From Meridianimarinicoccus sp. MJW13 (lineage in GTDB: Bacteria; Pseudomonadota; Alphaproteobacteria; Rhodobacterales; Rhodobacteraceae), in NCBI RefSeq assembly GCF_014901205.1, contig NZ_JACNMU010000013.1:1-64000 (forward strand): 64,000 nt of DNA. The letters are read 5' to 3'. The notes below the pieces were generated by a model, which saw only the letters and a program-made list of their open reading frames with translations, was not told where the DNA came from and made no database searches. Positions 17,655 through 26,563 of this stretch are shown piece after piece. Every line of letters begins with the position of its first letter. Within the stretch, counting starts at the first letter, position 1. Position numbers and translations under genes: made by a program.

Positions 17655-18992
17655 CTATTGTTTTAACCCGAGAAGAGCATTTGCCTCTGCAGTAGACATT
17701 GGTTCTTCCCATTCGACATAGCGCCGGAGGTTTTCGCGTAAAACCTGAAGCTCATCGCTTCGGCAACCGAATATTTGCAGAATACGTGCGCCATCTCGTA
17801 CCCAACCACGCGTCAAGCCACCAACTTCTCCTTCAAATGCGCGGCGAACCATCGGAGCGTGCGACTGCGGATGATATATGGAAAATGCATTGGGATCGGT
17901 TGTGGCTGTCGAAGGATCATTACGGTCGGATTGACTGGTCCGCGAAAAAGTCGTTTTGACATCGCCGGGAATCAGGCACGATACATTCGCATCGACCTGG
18001 TTTGAGTAGGCCCTCATAATGCCGTGATAGGCATGGGCTGCGACCGTCCGATCACCCGCCGTGCGGTCTTCCGGTCGCGTGCCCAGGCCGCCAAAGTTTC
18101 CCTTGTAGTAGATGCCCCAGAATGGATCGATACCGCCGGGCAACGACGCCAGATTTCGATAGACCTCCGCTTCCATGGTGGCCCCGTCTGAGGAAACGAG
18201 CGCCGCAAACTGTTCTTCTGTCAGTTCGTCATCGCCAAGCCAATACCGGGTCCTGCCGTTGTCTTCCCAGATGATGCGCGCCACGATGTGCGGTCTTCTG
18301 CAGGGTGGAAGAAGATCGGGTCGCTGGCTTGCAATGTCTAGGATGTTCTGCGCGGCCGTTCCCGTCGGTTCGCTGCCCGCGATGTCCCGAATTTCCGCGC
18401 CCAGCAGTATCGTCTCGACAATCAGGCTTGCGCAACTGCCACCATGGGTCTGCACCCAGGTGCGCAGCCTCTCGGTCCGAACCTGCCTGGATTTGTCGAA
18501 AAATGTGTTGGGCAGTTTGCCTGCCATGGCGCCCCAGTCGGCCTGCGGCTCAATTGGATCGGGTCGCGGACCGCCGGTCAGTTCATTGAAGGCAAGAAGA
18601 TCGATCGGATTACCGGAATGGAAATAGAGCTCCTCATCAGACCCTTCGCGGACAAGACGCGTCACCATCGTGCTTTGCTCGCAGACGGGTGGCATATCCG
18701 GATGATTGGCAATTATTTCTTTAAGAACAAAGGCGGCGGTCAATCCGGAGTCTTCCGGGTGTTTCGTGGCCCACATTTCTTCATTGTAGGTCACGGTTTC
18801 GACGAAAACCTCTGTGCAATCTTCGCCGTAGACGCGGAGGAAAGACGGGCGCATTTGCGACTTGCGCTTTCCGTCGACTCGGGTTGTTTTTTTGAAATCC
18901 CCAATGAATGTGCCCCACTCAGGCTTGGCATCCTGTGCAAACGTTGCGGTAGAGAGCAATAAACTGGCAAATACAGCAACAAACGAGCGCAT
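17655..18992 (-). CDS. secreted protein of unknown function with internal duplication
   Basis: 445 aa from ATG 18992, chosen for GGAGG and an immediate signal peptide (MRSFVAVFASLLLSTATFAQ). The mature part holds two similar ~120-residue units (~res 22-145 and ~155-280). Shared landmarks are W-G near the start, an R-x-x-x-L-R stretch, G-x-x-C, V-E-T, then an N- or R-H/Q-P-D-x-x-P-P-C segment and a closing acidic patch. Each unit has two cysteines, suggesting a disulfide per unit. A third, unrelated C-terminal domain (res ~285-445) has Cys residues in SCLIPG and FGCRSDE. The gene is lower in GC than its surroundings. Not recognised as a known family; a periplasmic or outer-membrane role is likely. 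Confidence 0.7.
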   Translation of the reverse strand: MRSFVAVFASLLLSTATFAQDAKPEWGTFIGDFKKTTRVDGKRKSQMRPSFLRVYGEDCTEVFVETVTYNEEMWATKHPEDSGLTAAFVLKEIIANHPDMPPVCEQSTMVTRLVREGSDEELYFHSGNPIDLLAFNELTGGPRPDPIEPQADWGAMAGKLPNTFFDKSRQVRTERLRTWVQTHGGSCASLIVETILLGAEIRDIAGSEPTGTAAQNILDIASQRPDLLPPCRRPHIVARIIWEDNGRTRYWLGDDELTEEQFAALVSSDGATMEAEVYRNLASLPGGIDPFWGIYYKGNFGGLGTRPEDRTAGDRTVAAHAYHGIMRAYSNQVDANVSCLIPGDVKTTFSRTSQSDRNDPSTATTDPNAFSIYHPQSHAPMVRRAFEGEVGGLTRGWVRDGARILQIFGCRSDELQVLRENLRRYVEWEEPMSTAEANALLGLKQ

Positions 18993-19220
18993 CGCACCAC
19001 CTCCAAATCCAAGCGTCCATAAAAGACTATCGGGCACTAGAATTTCTGCATCCGTCAACCCCGATGGTCGCGAGGTCCCGGTTGAACGGCTGTCTGCAGG
19101 GTCCAGAACCGCTGTCGGGCAAATCAAAGGCTAGCGGGGGATTTCCCCGGCGGGTTCAGGTGGGACAGACGCCTCGAATGTCGTTCGCGCAGGATGCCGC
19201 CCCGCGCCGCAACGGCCCCC

Positions 19221-19643
19221 TCAGCCCAGCGGCTGGACGTATTCGATGATGACGCCGCGGGTCGAGACCGGGTGCACGAAGTTGCACAGGAAGTTGCCCG
19301 CGCCCTGCACCGGTTCATCTTCCAGCATCCGCACGTCCTTTTCGGCCAGTGCGGCCTGCACGGCGCGGATGTCGGGGGTTTCGAAGGCATAGTGATGCAA
19401 GCCCCCGGCGCCCCGGTTGAACTTCATCAGCGGCCCGCCGGTGGGCACCACCAACTCCACCGCCGCCGTGCCTTCGGGGGCCTTCAGGAAGATGCACCAG
19501 CATTCGAAGGCGTCGACGTAGCCGCGGTAGTCTTCTTCGTGGTTGAACAGCGCCATGAAGGCCTCGGCGGCCTCCATGTCGGGCTGGATGATGCCCACGT
19601 GATGCAGTTTCGGGGCGGCGGGCAGGATGGGCAGATCGGTCAT
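19221..19643 (-). CDS. VOC (glyoxalase/methylmalonyl-CoA epimerase-like) protein
   Basis: 140 aa from ATG 19643. Two beta-alpha-beta-beta-beta halves carry the metal ligands of the vicinal oxygen chelate fold: KLHHVGI (His ~15), ELVVP, GLHHYAFE (His ~87) and IIEYVQP (Glu ~136). This spacing resembles methylmalonyl-CoA epimerase. It is the last gene of the minus-strand operon that contains an acyl carrier protein, an FkbH-type enzyme and an MBOAT acyltransferase. It may therefore act on a carrier- or CoA-bound hydroxyacyl unit; this role is inferred from context only. Confidence 0.8.
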   Translation of the reverse strand: MTDLPILPAAPKLHHVGIIQPDMEAAEAFMALFNHEEDYRGYVDAFECWCIFLKAPEGTAAVELVVPTGGPLMKFNRGAGGLHHYAFETPDIRAVQAALAEKDVRMLEDEPVQGAGNFLCNFVHPVSTRGVIIEYVQPLG

Positions 19644-19687
19644 GGGGGCTCCGGCAGGGTCGGTCGGGAAGGTCGGGTCGGGAAAGG

Positions 19688-20818
19688 TCAGTCCCCGGAC
19701 AGGCTGCGGGCGATCCGGTCGGCCAGCCAGGGGGTCAGGCGGGCGATGCCCAGGCTGGAGCCATGGGCGGCATCCACGTAATTCTCCGGATCCGTCGCCA
19801 GGAAGCGCGCCGCCCAGTAGTCGCCGAATTGCTGCACCCATTCGGCCTCATGGGCGTCGCCGTAGCCGTCATAGAAGGGCAGGAACAGGAAGGCGGTCTC
19901 GAACCCATGGGTTTCGGCCAGTCTGTCGAGGTCGCGCAGGTAGGCGCGCGAGACGCCGAATTCCAGCGCGTCGGGGATCGCCGGCACCGGCCAGGTGATT
20001 TCTTCGCGTCGCTGGGCGCTGTCGGCGGCGATGGCCAGGGCGTGATCCAGGGCGCTGGTCTGGCGCGCCTCGGCGTCGACACTCCAGCCCGGATCGTTGA
20101 AGCCGCGGTGATCGGGGGCGGGGCCGAGATAGCCCGCCGGATCGAAATCCTTCGCATAGCCGAAGGCCTCGGGCAGCAGGCTGGCCAGCCCCAGTTCCAT
20201 CTGCCGGTAGGGCAGGGCCGCCAGGTTCACCGGCAGGGTGCGGTTGACCAGCCAGGGGCTGGACAGAAGCTCGCCCGGCCGGGCCAGGTCGCCGAAGGTC
20301 TGGTGGCCGTCGCGCGGGAAGACCTCGACCAGTTCCCAGATCACCAGCTTGATCTCGGGGTGATGTTTCAGCGCCTCGCGCAGCACCGTCAGCCGCCAGT
20401 CGAAGCCCGAGGCCGGGATCGAGACATTGGCCACATGGGCGCTGACGCCGCGCTCGGCCAGGGCGGCTTCCAGCTGCTCCACATTGGCGCCGCGCGCGGT
20501 CCGCGACGAGCCGATGACCAGCACGTCGATCGGGGTGTCGTCATAGGCCAGCCGTTCATAGACCCAGCCCAGCCGGTCGAAGATCGTGCCCTTGAAGGAC
20601 TGGTAGCGGATGTAGGGATCATGCGGCAGCGCCAGGGTCAGGGCGAAGGCGCCCAGGAACACCGCCGCCACCAACCCCAGGAAGCGGCCCAGCCCCAGCG
20701 GCCGGCTGAGCCAGCCGGGCTTGTCCGTCACCGGCGTCTCGACGCTTCTGTCGCCGGCTTGCCGGGCGTTGGCGGCGGGGGGGCCGAAACTGTTCGGGCC
20801 GGAGGATGTCTCTGCCAT
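19688..20818 (-). CDS. membrane-anchored SGNH protein, AlgJ/DltD-like partner of MBOAT
   Basis: 376 aa from ATG 20818. A ~40-residue cytoplasmic tail is followed by one transmembrane helix (res 43-63) and a periplasmic SGNH domain. GSSRTARG (res 103-110) supplies the nucleophile Ser block, WELVEVFPRDG a middle block and DAAHGSS near res ~350 the Asp/His pair. This single-helix plus SGNH layout, placed 14 bp after an MBOAT gene, matches AlgJ/AlgX, DltD and PatB-type partners that receive acyl groups on the periplasmic face and pass them to the polymer. Identity to any one of these is weak, so I describe it by architecture. Confidence 0.75.
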   Translation of the reverse strand: MAETSSGPNSFGPPAANARQAGDRSVETPVTDKPGWLSRPLGLGRFLGLVAAVFLGAFALTLALPHDPYIRYQSFKGTIFDRLGWVYERLAYDDTPIDVLVIGSSRTARGANVEQLEAALAERGVSAHVANVSIPASGFDWRLTVLREALKHHPEIKLVIWELVEVFPRDGHQTFGDLARPGELLSSPWLVNRTLPVNLAALPYRQMELGLASLLPEAFGYAKDFDPAGYLGPAPDHRGFNDPGWSVDAEARQTSALDHALAIAADSAQRREEITWPVPAIPDALEFGVSRAYLRDLDRLAETHGFETAFLFLPFYDGYGDAHEAEWVQQFGDYWAARFLATDPENYVDAAHGSSLGIARLTPWLADRIARSLSGD

Positions 20819-20832
20819 GCGTCCTTGCCCCG

Positions 20833-22386
20833 TCAGAAGTTGAAATAGATGAATTCGGTCTCGCCGCGGCTGACGAAGGCCACGGCAAGAAACAGGACCA
20901 GCCCGGTATAGCACGCCCAGAGCGGTGTCGGACGCCATTGCAGCGCGATCTTCGGCAGCGCCACGCCGCGCCATTTGGCCCAGCCCAGGATCGGCTCGTA
21001 GCGGTTCATGATCTGCTGGGTGTTGGGGAAGAAGGCGATCAGTGCGGCGGCCACCAGGATGAAGGTCAAAGGCTCGGTCAGCAGCTCGCCAAAGCTGGCG
21101 GGCAGGATCGACGGCAGCATCAGCAGGTCGCCCAGCTGCACCATGCCGGCCCAGATCGCCGCCGCCGCTGCCACGCTGTCGGCGCGGAACACCACGTTGG
21201 CCGCGGCCACGCAGACCAGCGTCAGCGCGTGGTAAAACACCATGTCCCAGGGACCGGGCTTGATCTTCTTGCGGCGCTTGCGCCGGTAGGTGCGCCAGAA
21301 TTCATTCACCGTCAGGTAGATGCCATGCATCAGCCCGAAGACCACGAAGGTCCAGTTGGCGCCGTGCCAGAAGCCGATGACCACGAACAGCAGGATCGTC
21401 GGCATCGCCGTGGTCAGGGCGAACATCTGCCATTTGCCATAGCCGCGTTCGGCGCCGAACCGGGTCAGCGGCACCACCAGCGGCTGGTGCATGTAGGCGA
21501 CGATGAACTGCTGCAGGGTCATGTGCCAGCGCCGCCAGTATTCGATGATCGAGGCCGCGCGCAGCGGCGAATGGAAGTTCGGCGGCAGCTTGACCCCGAA
21601 CATCCGCGCCAGCCCCAGCGCCATGTCGGAATAGCCCGAGAAGTCGAAATACAGCTGCAGCGTATAGCAGGCCGCGGCGCGCCAGGCCGCCAGCAGCCCG
21701 ATCGGATCGCCCGCGGCGGCGGCGTCATAGATCGGGGTGGCAAAGGCCGCGGCGCTGTCGGCCAGCACGGTTTTCTTGAACATCCCCAGCGCGAAGATCG
21801 CCAGCCCGACGGTGAAATTCGCGGTGGCGAAGCGGCCCAGGCGGCGCCCGAAGAACTGCGGCATCATCTCCTTGTAGTGGACGATGGGGCCGGCGATGAG
21901 CTGCGGGAAGAAGATCACGAAGGTGGCATAGCGCCAGACCCCGGTGGGGCGCACCTCGCCCCTTGCCACGTCGATCAGGAAGGCGATCTGCTGCAGCGTG
22001 TAGAACGAGATCGCCAGCGGCAACAGGATCCGGTCAAGCACGAAATCGGTGCCCGCCGCGCCGTTCAGGTTGTCGATGAAGAAATTGGCGTATTTGTAAT
22101 AGAACAGGATGGCGAGGTTGAAACACACCCCCAGCCCCATCACCCGCGCGTTGCCGCGCCCGGCCTCGCGGCGCCGGTCCAGCCAGCTGCCGAAGATATA
22201 GTTGCCGCCCATCGAGGCCAGCAGCAGCAGCACATAGGGCGGGTTCCACACCGCATAGAACAGCAGCGAGGCCATCACCAGGAACAGGAAGATCCAGCGC
22301 TGCCTGCCGGTGGCGATCAGCAGGTAATAGCCCGCCAGCGCCGCTGGCAGGAACAGGAAGACAAACTGGAGCGAGTTGAACAGCAC
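20833..22386 (-). CDS. MBOAT O-acyltransferase (AlgI/DltB-like)
   Basis: 517 aa from GTG 22386 with GGGAGA upstream, the normal length for AlgI. It has roughly a dozen membrane helices. Family signatures are IAGPIVHYKEMMPQF, YFDFSGYSDMALGLARMFG, FHSPLRAASIIEYWRRWHMTL and the catalytic-His motif FWHGANWTF (~res 338-346) followed by FGLMHGIYL. It moves acyl groups across the inner membrane to a periplasmic acceptor or onto lipid-linked sugars. Its neighbours are the SGNH partner (downstream), an FkbH enzyme and an acyl carrier protein (upstream), so the donor here may be a carrier-protein thioester rather than acetyl-CoA. Confidence 0.93.
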   Translation of the reverse strand: MLFNSLQFVFLFLPAALAGYYLLIATGRQRWIFLFLVMASLLFYAVWNPPYVLLLLASMGGNYIFGSWLDRRREAGRGNARVMGLGVCFNLAILFYYKYANFFIDNLNGAAGTDFVLDRILLPLAISFYTLQQIAFLIDVARGEVRPTGVWRYATFVIFFPQLIAGPIVHYKEMMPQFFGRRLGRFATANFTVGLAIFALGMFKKTVLADSAAAFATPIYDAAAAGDPIGLLAAWRAAACYTLQLYFDFSGYSDMALGLARMFGVKLPPNFHSPLRAASIIEYWRRWHMTLQQFIVAYMHQPLVVPLTRFGAERGYGKWQMFALTTAMPTILLFVVIGFWHGANWTFVVFGLMHGIYLTVNEFWRTYRRKRRKKIKPGPWDMVFYHALTLVCVAAANVVFRADSVAAAAAIWAGMVQLGDLLMLPSILPASFGELLTEPLTFILVAAALIAFFPNTQQIMNRYEPILGWAKWRGVALPKIALQWRPTPLWACYTGLVLFLAVAFVSRGETEFIYFNF

Positions 22387-22409
22387 CGCGGATCTCCCGG
22401 CTCAGGACA

Positions 22410-24329
22410 TCATGCGGACACGGGCGTCTGCACCGCCAGGGTCATGGGCAGGTCGGGGGCGTCATAGCCGGCCACCTCCAGCACCCAGCGGGTGCCGCCG
22501 TCGCCGATCGGGCCCAGTTTCTCGAAGCCCAGCTTGCCATAATGATCTTCCACCATGCCGTTCTTGGGCGAGGGCAGGTAATCGCCGTAAAGCTTGCCGA
22601 TGCCGGCGGCGCGGGCCGCCTCGACCACGGTGGCCAGCGTCGCTTCCTCGACCCGGCGCTTGAGCACCCGGCAGGACATCAGCCAGGTGTCGAAGACCCA
22701 GGCGTCCGGTTCGGCATCCTTGCGCAGGATCACCACCGAGATCATGCCGTTGTCGCCGAACTTGTCGGTCAGGCGCACCTGCAGGGTGTGGCAGGCGGGA
22801 TCGTCCTGCATCGCCGCCACTTCGGCCTCGGTATAGCGCCGGGTGGTCAGGTTGAATTGGTTGGACTTGTTGATCAGCTGGGCGGTGCGGGTGCGGCCCA
22901 CCGCGTCGAACGGCGCGATGGTGCAGGCCATGTCCAGCGAGCGCAGGTAGTCGTCGTAATTGCCGATGGTTTCCATCGCCACGGCGCGCTGCGCGTTGGC
23001 GCGGTATTGCTCGGCCCGCTGGGCATCATCCGCCGACAGGCCAACGGTTTCGAAATAGCCGCCCTGGGCCAGCATCGCCGGGTAGAGGCTGGGATCGTCG
23101 CCGACCTCGGGCACGCCGACCATCGGCAGTTCCATCCGCACGCGGGCGCGTTCGGCGGGGTTGTCATCCAGGAAGACCAGCGCGTCGGTGCCGATGTTCA
23201 GCACCTTGGCGATATGCTGGATGTTGGAGGCCTTGTCGGTCCAGTTGGCCACGAAGACCGCGATGTCGTCCAGTTTCAGGGCCATGTCGGGGTGCTGCTC
23301 GAAGGGCAGCTTGCCGTTGGCTTCCTCGTTCTTGGAACAGACCGCCAGCACCACGCCGCGTTCCTTCAGCGACAGGGCGTAATTCTGGATTGCCAGGAAA
23401 GCTTCGCCCTGGGCCGAGCCCTGGCCGATCTCGATGCCTTCCAGCCCGTCGTCGCCGATGATGCCGCCCCAGCAGGTGTTGTCCAGGTCCAGCACCAGGC
23501 ATTTCGAGGCCTTGCCGCGCAGGGCGCGCAGCACCTGGGCGAATTTTTCCGCATACAGTGGCACGTAATCCAGCGCGAAGGGCACCTTGGCGCGATGCCA
23601 CAGCCCGGCGTCGTGCCAATTGGCCCGGCCCACCAGAGCCGAAAGCGCCTCGGCATCGAACAGCACCGCGGCATGGCTGTCGCACAGATCGACCATGGCG
23701 TCATTGACGGCGGCGATCTGGGCCGCCAGCGCGCCCTTGGCGCGGCGGTCGTATTGCCCGGCCCAGGGATCGGCGGGCAGCGGCAGGGTCTGCAGGATCA
23801 CCGTCTTGATGCCCGCCCCCTGCAGCCCTTCGACCAGCGCCGTCAGGGTGGCGGTGGCCGAGGCCACGGCGGCCGCGCCGCTGGCCGCATCGATGAACGA
23901 CCGGGTCAGGCCCAGGCTTTGCGGGGTTTCGGCGATCAGCGCCATCTCGGCCCCGAAGCCGCGCAGGGGGCTGCCCGGATCCATGACCTCGGCCATGGCC
24001 TGGCCGTAGGCGGGCACATAGGTTTCGACCTGCAGCCCGTGGCGCAGGGCCGAGGCGCGGATCGCAGGGGCGATGTAATCGGTGGTGGCCTGGGCCAGCA
24101 GCGCCAGCTTCAGCGGGCTCAATGCCGGCCCGTCGATGCGACCGGCCAGCTTGCCCACCGCCTTGTCGAGGCTGGTCAGCTTGTTGAGATCCAGATCCTG
24201 GGCGGCCAGCGCCACCAGGTCCTGGGCGGGCACCGGGCCAGGGGCCGCGATCAGCGCCTTCAGCGTGGCGCGGAAATCAGCGGTAGCCGGAACCAGCCAG
24301 GGAAGCTTTCCGGAGGACAGGTCGAACAT
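22410..24329 (-). CDS. FkbH-type HAD-IIIC enzyme (acyl-carrier-protein loading)
   Basis: 639 aa from ATG 24329 with GGAG. Residues ~1-270 form an SGNH-like N-terminal domain. Residues ~275-430 are the HAD-IIIC domain with KCLVLDLDNTCWGGIIGDDG (nucleophile Asp in DLDNT, ~res 280-284), CSKNEE and FLDDNPAER. The C-terminal ~150 residues resemble a GNAT-like acyltransferase domain (FNLTTRRYTEAEV, VRLTDKFGDNGMISV). FkbH-family enzymes dephosphorylate 1,3-bisphosphoglycerate while loading the glyceryl group onto an acyl carrier protein. The ACP gene 43 bp upstream strongly supports that role here, though another hydroxyacyl substrate is possible. Confidence 0.9.
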   Translation of the reverse strand: MFDLSSGKLPWLVPATADFRATLKALIAAPGPVPAQDLVALAAQDLDLNKLTSLDKAVGKLAGRIDGPALSPLKLALLAQATTDYIAPAIRASALRHGLQVETYVPAYGQAMAEVMDPGSPLRGFGAEMALIAETPQSLGLTRSFIDAASGAAAVASATATLTALVEGLQGAGIKTVILQTLPLPADPWAGQYDRRAKGALAAQIAAVNDAMVDLCDSHAAVLFDAEALSALVGRANWHDAGLWHRAKVPFALDYVPLYAEKFAQVLRALRGKASKCLVLDLDNTCWGGIIGDDGLEGIEIGQGSAQGEAFLAIQNYALSLKERGVVLAVCSKNEEANGKLPFEQHPDMALKLDDIAVFVANWTDKASNIQHIAKVLNIGTDALVFLDDNPAERARVRMELPMVGVPEVGDDPSLYPAMLAQGGYFETVGLSADDAQRAEQYRANAQRAVAMETIGNYDDYLRSLDMACTIAPFDAVGRTRTAQLINKSNQFNLTTRRYTEAEVAAMQDDPACHTLQVRLTDKFGDNGMISVVILRKDAEPDAWVFDTWLMSCRVLKRRVEEATLATVVEAARAAGIGKLYGDYLPSPKNGMVEDHYGKLGFEKLGPIGDGGTRWVLEVAGYDAPDLPMTLAVQTPVSA

Positions 24330-24372
24330 TGTGCATACTCCACGCGCACCGAAACTACGTCACCGCGGGCCG

Positions 24373-24615
24373 TCAGCCGGCCTTGGTCTGAATCAGGGTG
24401 ATGATGTCACCAAACTTCTTAAGGCCTTCGATCTCGGCATTGGAAAACTTGATGCCGTACTTCCGCTCGATGGCGATGATCAGGCGGACATGGCTCAGGC
24501 TGTCCCATTCCTCGACATCATTGGCGGTGGTCTCATCGGTCAGCTCGACGTCATCGGCATCCATGACATCCTCGAAGATGTCGACGAGTTCTTCCTTGAT
24601 CGACGCGGTATCCAT
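24373..24615 (-). CDS. acyl carrier protein
   Basis: 80 aa from ATG 24615, a short acidic four-helix protein. The phosphopantetheine site is the Ser of EWDSLSHVRL (~res 46), a D-S-L motif, with the usual following helix RLIIAIERKYGIKFSNAEIEGL. It is a stand-alone carrier unlike the fatty-acid AcpP consensus (DSLDTVEL), matching carriers dedicated to secondary pathways. It lies immediately before the FkbH-type gene on the same strand and should carry the unit loaded by that enzyme. Confidence 0.93.
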   Translation of the reverse strand: MDTASIKEELVDIFEDVMDADDVELTDETTANDVEEWDSLSHVRLIIAIERKYGIKFSNAEIEGLKKFGDIITLIQTKAG

Positions 24616-24808
24616 ACTTCTGCACTCACCTGCTGCGTGTCTTGCCCGGCGCGAGGCGCGCGCGGACGGAAAGCGGCCGCGGCCATGACGCAACCGGAGC
24701 GGGCGCACACGAGGTGTTCCCGCCGGTTGTGCGGCCGCAGCTTTGGGGGTCGGGCCCCTTCAACTCAAGGGGCTTTGATGTCGCGGCGGTCGCCGGGACG
24801 GTGCCCGG

Positions 24809-25042
24809 TCACTCGGCCGACGGCGGGGTGTCGGACGCCTGCTCGGCCGCGGCCTTGCGCTTGCGCATCAGGCGTTTGACCGGATACCAGACGAAGCCCA
24901 CGATGGCAAAAAACACCGCGGCCACCAGGGCCAGGGCTGCACCGATGGCCGAAACGCCGGCGCCCGGGCCGATATAGGCATGGGCCAGGGTCGGCAGCAG
25001 CATGACGGCCAGCGCCAGGGGTACCGTGAGATCCCGTTTCAT
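24809..25042 (-). CDS. small membrane protein of polysaccharide clusters
   Basis: 77 aa. A signal-like first helix (MKRDLTVPLALAVMLLPTLAHA) is followed by AYIGPGAGVS, a second helix (IGAALALVAAVFFAIVGFVWY) and a basic tail (KRLMRKRK). The A-Y-I-G-P-G-A-G motif and layout recur in small proteins of bacterial polysaccharide loci whose function is unknown. It sits between the ASST-like genes and the acyl carrier gene on the same strand, consistent with an accessory membrane component of the same machinery. Confidence 0.75.
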   Translation of the reverse strand: MKRDLTVPLALAVMLLPTLAHAYIGPGAGVSAIGAALALVAAVFFAIVGFVWYPVKRLMRKRKAAAEQASDTPPSAE

Positions 25043-25076
25043 CGTATTACCTTTCCAATTCTCAACTCAGACCAGT

Positions 25077-26486
25077 TCATTCGCCTGTATAAAGCATCCC
25101 GAACAACGATGCACGCGCAGCGTGGCTCTTTTGCGCCGCGTTGGCGCCGGGCACGGCGCTCAGGTCATGCAGGCTGTCATATTGCAGATAGACCTCGCCG
25201 GTGGCCACGTCGACCTCGTACCCGCGGCCTTCGCCGGAATAGCTGACCAGGGCGCGGCGGCGGTCGGGTGACAGGCTCAGGTGGCTGCCGCGATCCGAGA
25301 ACAGCTGTTCGGCGGCCTGCGGCGTGCCGGGCTGCGGAAAGATCCGCCGTTCCTGCCCGGTGACCAGGTCCACCTCCAGCAGGCGCGAGACCCGGCCAAC
25401 CTCGGCGTCGCCGCCCCAGTTGTCGAACATCACCATCTTCGATCCGGTCAGGTGATGCACCGAATGCTGCTGCACGAAGCTGCCGCGCACCACGTCGGTG
25501 ATGGTGTCGGTGGCCGGGTCCAGCACTGCGACGGCGCTGAGGTTGCGCAGCGAGATCACAAGGTTGCCCGGCTGCAGGGCGCCGCCCGGCGCGGTATAGT
25601 CCAGCACGTCCACATAGTTGATGTGCAGCGGGTCGCAGGCATTGGTGGTTTCCGCCAGCATCGCCGACCAGGGCGAGGCCAGCAGGGCCGCCGACACATC
25701 GATGCGACGCTCGACGCTGCCATCGGCGCGCAGGATCTGCACCCCGTCGACCTGTGGCCGGCCGGTGTCGCATTTCAGTTTCTCGCGCGAGCCGCGCGGC
25801 CCCACCGGCACCACCCAGTCGCCGGTCGCGATGTCCAGGTCGGGCACCAGGGCGCGGCCATCGGGCAGCAGCGTCGCCCAGTGATGCGAGAAGTCGAAGC
25901 GGAACCACACCGGATGCCCGTCACGGTCCACCCGCGCCGCGCCGGCGGCAAAGGGGAACATGTTGCCGGTGGACTGGAAGCTGATCAGCAGGTCGCCGTT
26001 GTCATAGCGCTGCAGCCCCAGCGGGCGGAAGATCAGCGCCGGATCGCCGGGCACACCCTGGTGACCGAAGCTGCCGTCGGTCATGTCGGCGGCGAAGATC
26101 TCGTCGGGGCGGAAGGGGGTGGCATGGACCACCGCGCCGCTGCGGTCGATTTCCACCGCCAGGCAGCCGTGCTCGGGGCACAGTTCCAGGTATTCGTTCA
26201 GCCCGCCGTTGATCAGCAGCCCGCCTTGCGGCTCGGTCGCGCGGGGACCGGGGGTGAAGCGGCTGGAGACCGCGTCCTCCAGCGCCACCCGTTCCCGCGA
26301 ATGGGCGTGGAACTGGCCCAGGTAGGGCGGCGCGCTGATGCCGCGATAGGTGTACAGGATCGTCTTGGCGCCATCGGCAATGGTGCGATAGGGGGGGACC
26401 TGGTACTCGCCCACGAATACCCCGGCCCCGAAGACCAGCAGCACCAGCGACACGACCGGCATCAGGATCGGCAGGATTTTCGACAT
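25077..26486 (-). CDS. arylsulfotransferase (ASST)-like protein, copy 1
   Basis: 469 aa from ATG 26486 (MSKILPI). A single N-terminal membrane anchor (res ~4-24) is followed by a periplasmic beta-propeller-like domain. Motifs shared with copy 2 include GGLNEYLELCPEHGCLAVE, PYRPDEIFAADMTDGSF-like, QSTGNMFPFA, SHHW, DPLHINYVDVLDYTAPGG and QQHSVHHLTGSKMVMFDNWGG. The conserved His in QQHS/AV is a candidate for the sulfated His of ASST enzymes, which move sulfate between phenolic groups without PAPS. The start differs from a longer open frame because copy 2 begins with the same MSKILP. Substrate unknown; saccharide binding is equally possible. Confidence 0.75.
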   Translation of the reverse strand: MSKILPILMPVVSLVLLVFGAGVFVGEYQVPPYRTIADGAKTILYTYRGISAPPYLGQFHAHSRERVALEDAVSSRFTPGPRATEPQGGLLINGGLNEYLELCPEHGCLAVEIDRSGAVVHATPFRPDEIFAADMTDGSFGHQGVPGDPALIFRPLGLQRYDNGDLLISFQSTGNMFPFAAGAARVDRDGHPVWFRFDFSHHWATLLPDGRALVPDLDIATGDWVVPVGPRGSREKLKCDTGRPQVDGVQILRADGSVERRIDVSAALLASPWSAMLAETTNACDPLHINYVDVLDYTAPGGALQPGNLVISLRNLSAVAVLDPATDTITDVVRGSFVQQHSVHHLTGSKMVMFDNWGGDAEVGRVSRLLEVDLVTGQERRIFPQPGTPQAAEQLFSDRGSHLSLSPDRRRALVSYSGEGRGYEVDVATGEVYLQYDSLHDLSAVPGANAAQKSHAARASLFGMLYTGE

Positions 26487-26563
26487 ACTCGGCTCAACTC
26501 CACGCACGGCCCGTGTCGGGCCGGTAACTGGGCCGGAGGCCTCCGGCCCCCGGGGTCTTACGG

